Shown here in pieces: positions 4,602 through 5,855 of a DNA stretch of 5,855 bases. The translations under genes and the position numbers were made by a program. The notes below the pieces were generated by a model that worked only from the letters and a program-made list of their open reading frames with translations, had not been told where the DNA came from and searched no databases. Numbering within the stretch: the first letter of the stretch is position 1; every line of letters begins with the position of its first letter. The stretch is taken from NCBI GenBank assembly GCA_946886245.1, contig CAMPIF010000298.1, positions 1 through 5,855 on the forward strand, read 5' to 3'. The DNA comes from Ectopseudomonas composti. Lineage in GTDB: Bacteria; Pseudomonadota; Gammaproteobacteria; Pseudomonadales; Pseudomonadaceae.

Positions 4602-5855
4602 CCGCACGCAACATCATTCCATTGGCCCTGCTCGGCAGCACGGCTCTGGCCCTGGTTATGCCGACCACCACGCACGCTGCCGGCTTCGTCGAAGACGCCA
4701 AGGTCACCCTCGGCCTGCGCAACTACTACTTCAACCGTAACTACCTGAACGGTACCGACCCCGTGATCCGTGGCGAGCGCCAGGGCCAGGCCGAAGGCTG
4801 GACCCAGAACTTCATCCTCGATGCCCGCTCCGGCTACACCCAGGGCACCGTCGGTTTCGGTCTCGATGTGCTCGGCCTCTACAGCATCAAGCTGGACGGC
4901 AACCGTGGCGCGGCCAACACCCAGCTGATGCCGATCCATGACGACGGCCAGGCCGCTGACCAGTTCGGTCGCACCGCCGTGGCCGCCAAGGCCAAGATTT
5001 CCAAGACCGAACTGAAGGTCGGCGAGTGGTTCGCCGTGCTGCCGATCCTGCGCGCCGACGACGGTCGTTCGCTGCCGCAAACCTTCCAGGGCGCCCAGCT
5101 GACTTCCAACGAGATCGATGGCCTGACCCTGTACGGCGGCCAGTTCTGGAAGAACAGCCAGCGCAACGATGCCAGCCGTGAAGACATGTCGTTCAACGGC
5201 GTAGAAGGCGATGACTTCAACTTCGGTGGTGGTGAGTTCCGTTTCAACGGCAACAACACCATGGTCGGCGCCTGGCACGCTCGCCTGGAAGACGTTTATC
5301 AGCAGAGCTTCCTGCAGTTGACCCACAGTCAGCCTGTCGGTGACTGGGTGCTGGGCGCCAACCTCGGCTACTTCAACGGCAAGGACGAAGGCGCGGCCAA
5401 GGCCGGCGACCTGGACAGCAAGGTGTATCAAGGCGCGCTGTCGGCCAAGAGAGGCAACAACACCTTCCAGGTCACCTACCAGCGCCTGAGCGGTGACACC
5501 AAGTTCCTGCGTATCGACGGCGCCAGTGGCGGCTCGCTGGTCAACGACGGTTTCCTGTCGGCGTTCGACAGCCCCGAGGAGCGTTCCTGGCAGCTGCGTC
5601 ATGACTACAACTTCGCCGGCCTCGGCGTCCCGGGCCTGACCCTGATGAACCGCTACACCAGCGGCTCCAACATCCACACTGGCGGCCGTACCGATGCCGA
5701 AGAGTGGAGCCGTGAGACCGAACTGGCCTACACCATCCAGGAAGGCACCCTGAAGAACCTGAACGTGCGCTGGCGTAACTCCAACGTCCGCCGCGACGTT
5801 GGCCAGGATCTGCACGAGAACCGTCTGATCATCAACTACCCGCTGTCGATTCTGT
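4598..5855 (+). CDS. OprD-family outer-membrane porin (3' end cut by window)
   Basis: An 18-strand-barrel channel of the OprD family, which carries small organic acids, amino acids or peptides across the outer membrane. The 419 visible residues are nearly the whole protein; the reading ends at NRLIINYPLSIL, close to the usual C-terminus, so only a few residues are probably missing. A signal peptide is clear: positively charged start, hydrophobic PLALLGSTALALVM (8-21), and cleavage near THA/AGF (27/28). Family features are RNYYFNRNY (41-49), an alternating-residue strand around 68-90, and LPILRADDGRSLPQTFQG (148-165). The start has GGGAG 10 nt upstream. It lies alone after a long leader with a strong promoter, an inverted repeat and two A-rich motifs. 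The substrate, and so the specific Opr/Opd name, cannot be assigned from sequence alone. A long open frame on the opposite strand is a codon-bias shadow. Confidence 0.93.
   Translation, partial: MTARNIIPLALLGSTALALVMPTTTHAAGFVEDAKVTLGLRNYYFNRNYLNGTDPVIRGERQGQAEGWTQNFILDARSGYTQGTVGFGLDVLGLYSIKLDGNRGAANTQLMPIHDDGQAADQFGRTAVAAKAKISKTELKVGEWFAVLPILRADDGRSLPQTFQGAQLTSNEIDGLTLYGGQFWKNSQRNDASREDMSFNGVEGDDFNFGGGEFRFNGNNTMVGAWHARLEDVYQQSFLQLTHSQPVGDWVLGANLGYFNGKDEGAAKAGDLDSKVYQGALSAKRGNNTFQVTYQRLSGDTKFLRIDGASGGSLVNDGFLSAFDSPEERSWQLRHDYNFAGLGVPGLTLMNRYTSGSNIHTGGRTDAEEWSRETELAYTIQEGTLKNLNVRWRNSNVRRDVGQDLHENRLIINYPLSIL

Noticed and set aside
4574..5815. 413-codon open frame on the minus strand opposite the porin
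   Set aside because: It is antisense to a porin with a clear signal peptide and OprD-family motifs. The translation is Val/Ala/Gly/Leu-rich with no domain, as expected from GC-biased codons read in reverse.
1..5855. CRISPR array, tRNA, rRNA, insertion sequence or phage genes
   Set aside because: No regularly spaced direct repeats, no cloverleaf-like sequence, no transposase or integrase frame, and no terminal inverted repeats with target duplications were seen.

Overview
The window is GC-rich DNA (roughly 62-65% GC in the genes by eye) that reads as a Pseudomonas (sensu lato) chromosome. The evidence is glycine-cleavage genes of the pseudomonad type, an OprD-family porin, A-rich Hfq/Crc-type motifs in mRNA leaders, and REP-like palindromic repeats. 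The species is not determined; the repeats recall the mendocina/oleovorans/stutzeri groups, but that is memory, not a search result.

Layout: (1) 11-2458, plus strand: serine hydroxymethyltransferase (glyA) followed by the glycine-cleavage T-protein (gcvT), separated by 69 bp holding two perfect hairpins in tandem. Together they handle glycine/serine/5,10-methylene-tetrahydrofolate exchange; gcvP and gcvH probably lie upstream, outside the window. (2) 2459-2648: convergent gap filled by two REP-like palindromic elements. (3) 2649-3764: a divergent redox module, with an NAD(P)H-dependent FMN/quinone reductase on the minus strand and soxR on the plus strand. Between them is a near-perfect SoxR box inside a promoter with the 19-bp spacer typical of MerR-family activation. 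(4) 3761-4114, minus strand: a small tautomerase-superfamily protein (5-carboxymethyl-2-hydroxymuconate isomerase family) whose stop codon shares a TTAA with the soxR stop. (5) 4115-4597: a 483-bp region with no recognised gene. Its first part is AT-rich. It holds a strong sigma-70-like promoter, an inverted repeat at the predicted transcription start, a Crc-type motif, a 31-codon ORF with a good ribosome site, a 14-bp perfect palindrome, a GC hairpin, and a second small ORF that overlaps the next start codon as ATGA. (6) 4598-end, plus strand: an OprD-family outer-membrane porin, nearly complete but cut by the window edge, with a perfect AACAACAA motif abutting its start codon.

The metabolic and porin genes are ordinary pseudomonad families. 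The parts most worth attention are the SoxR-controlled flavin reductase and the elaborate porin leader, which appears to combine transcriptional control with Hfq/Crc-type translational control and may encode one or two small peptides. No mobile element, CRISPR array, tRNA or rRNA was seen.
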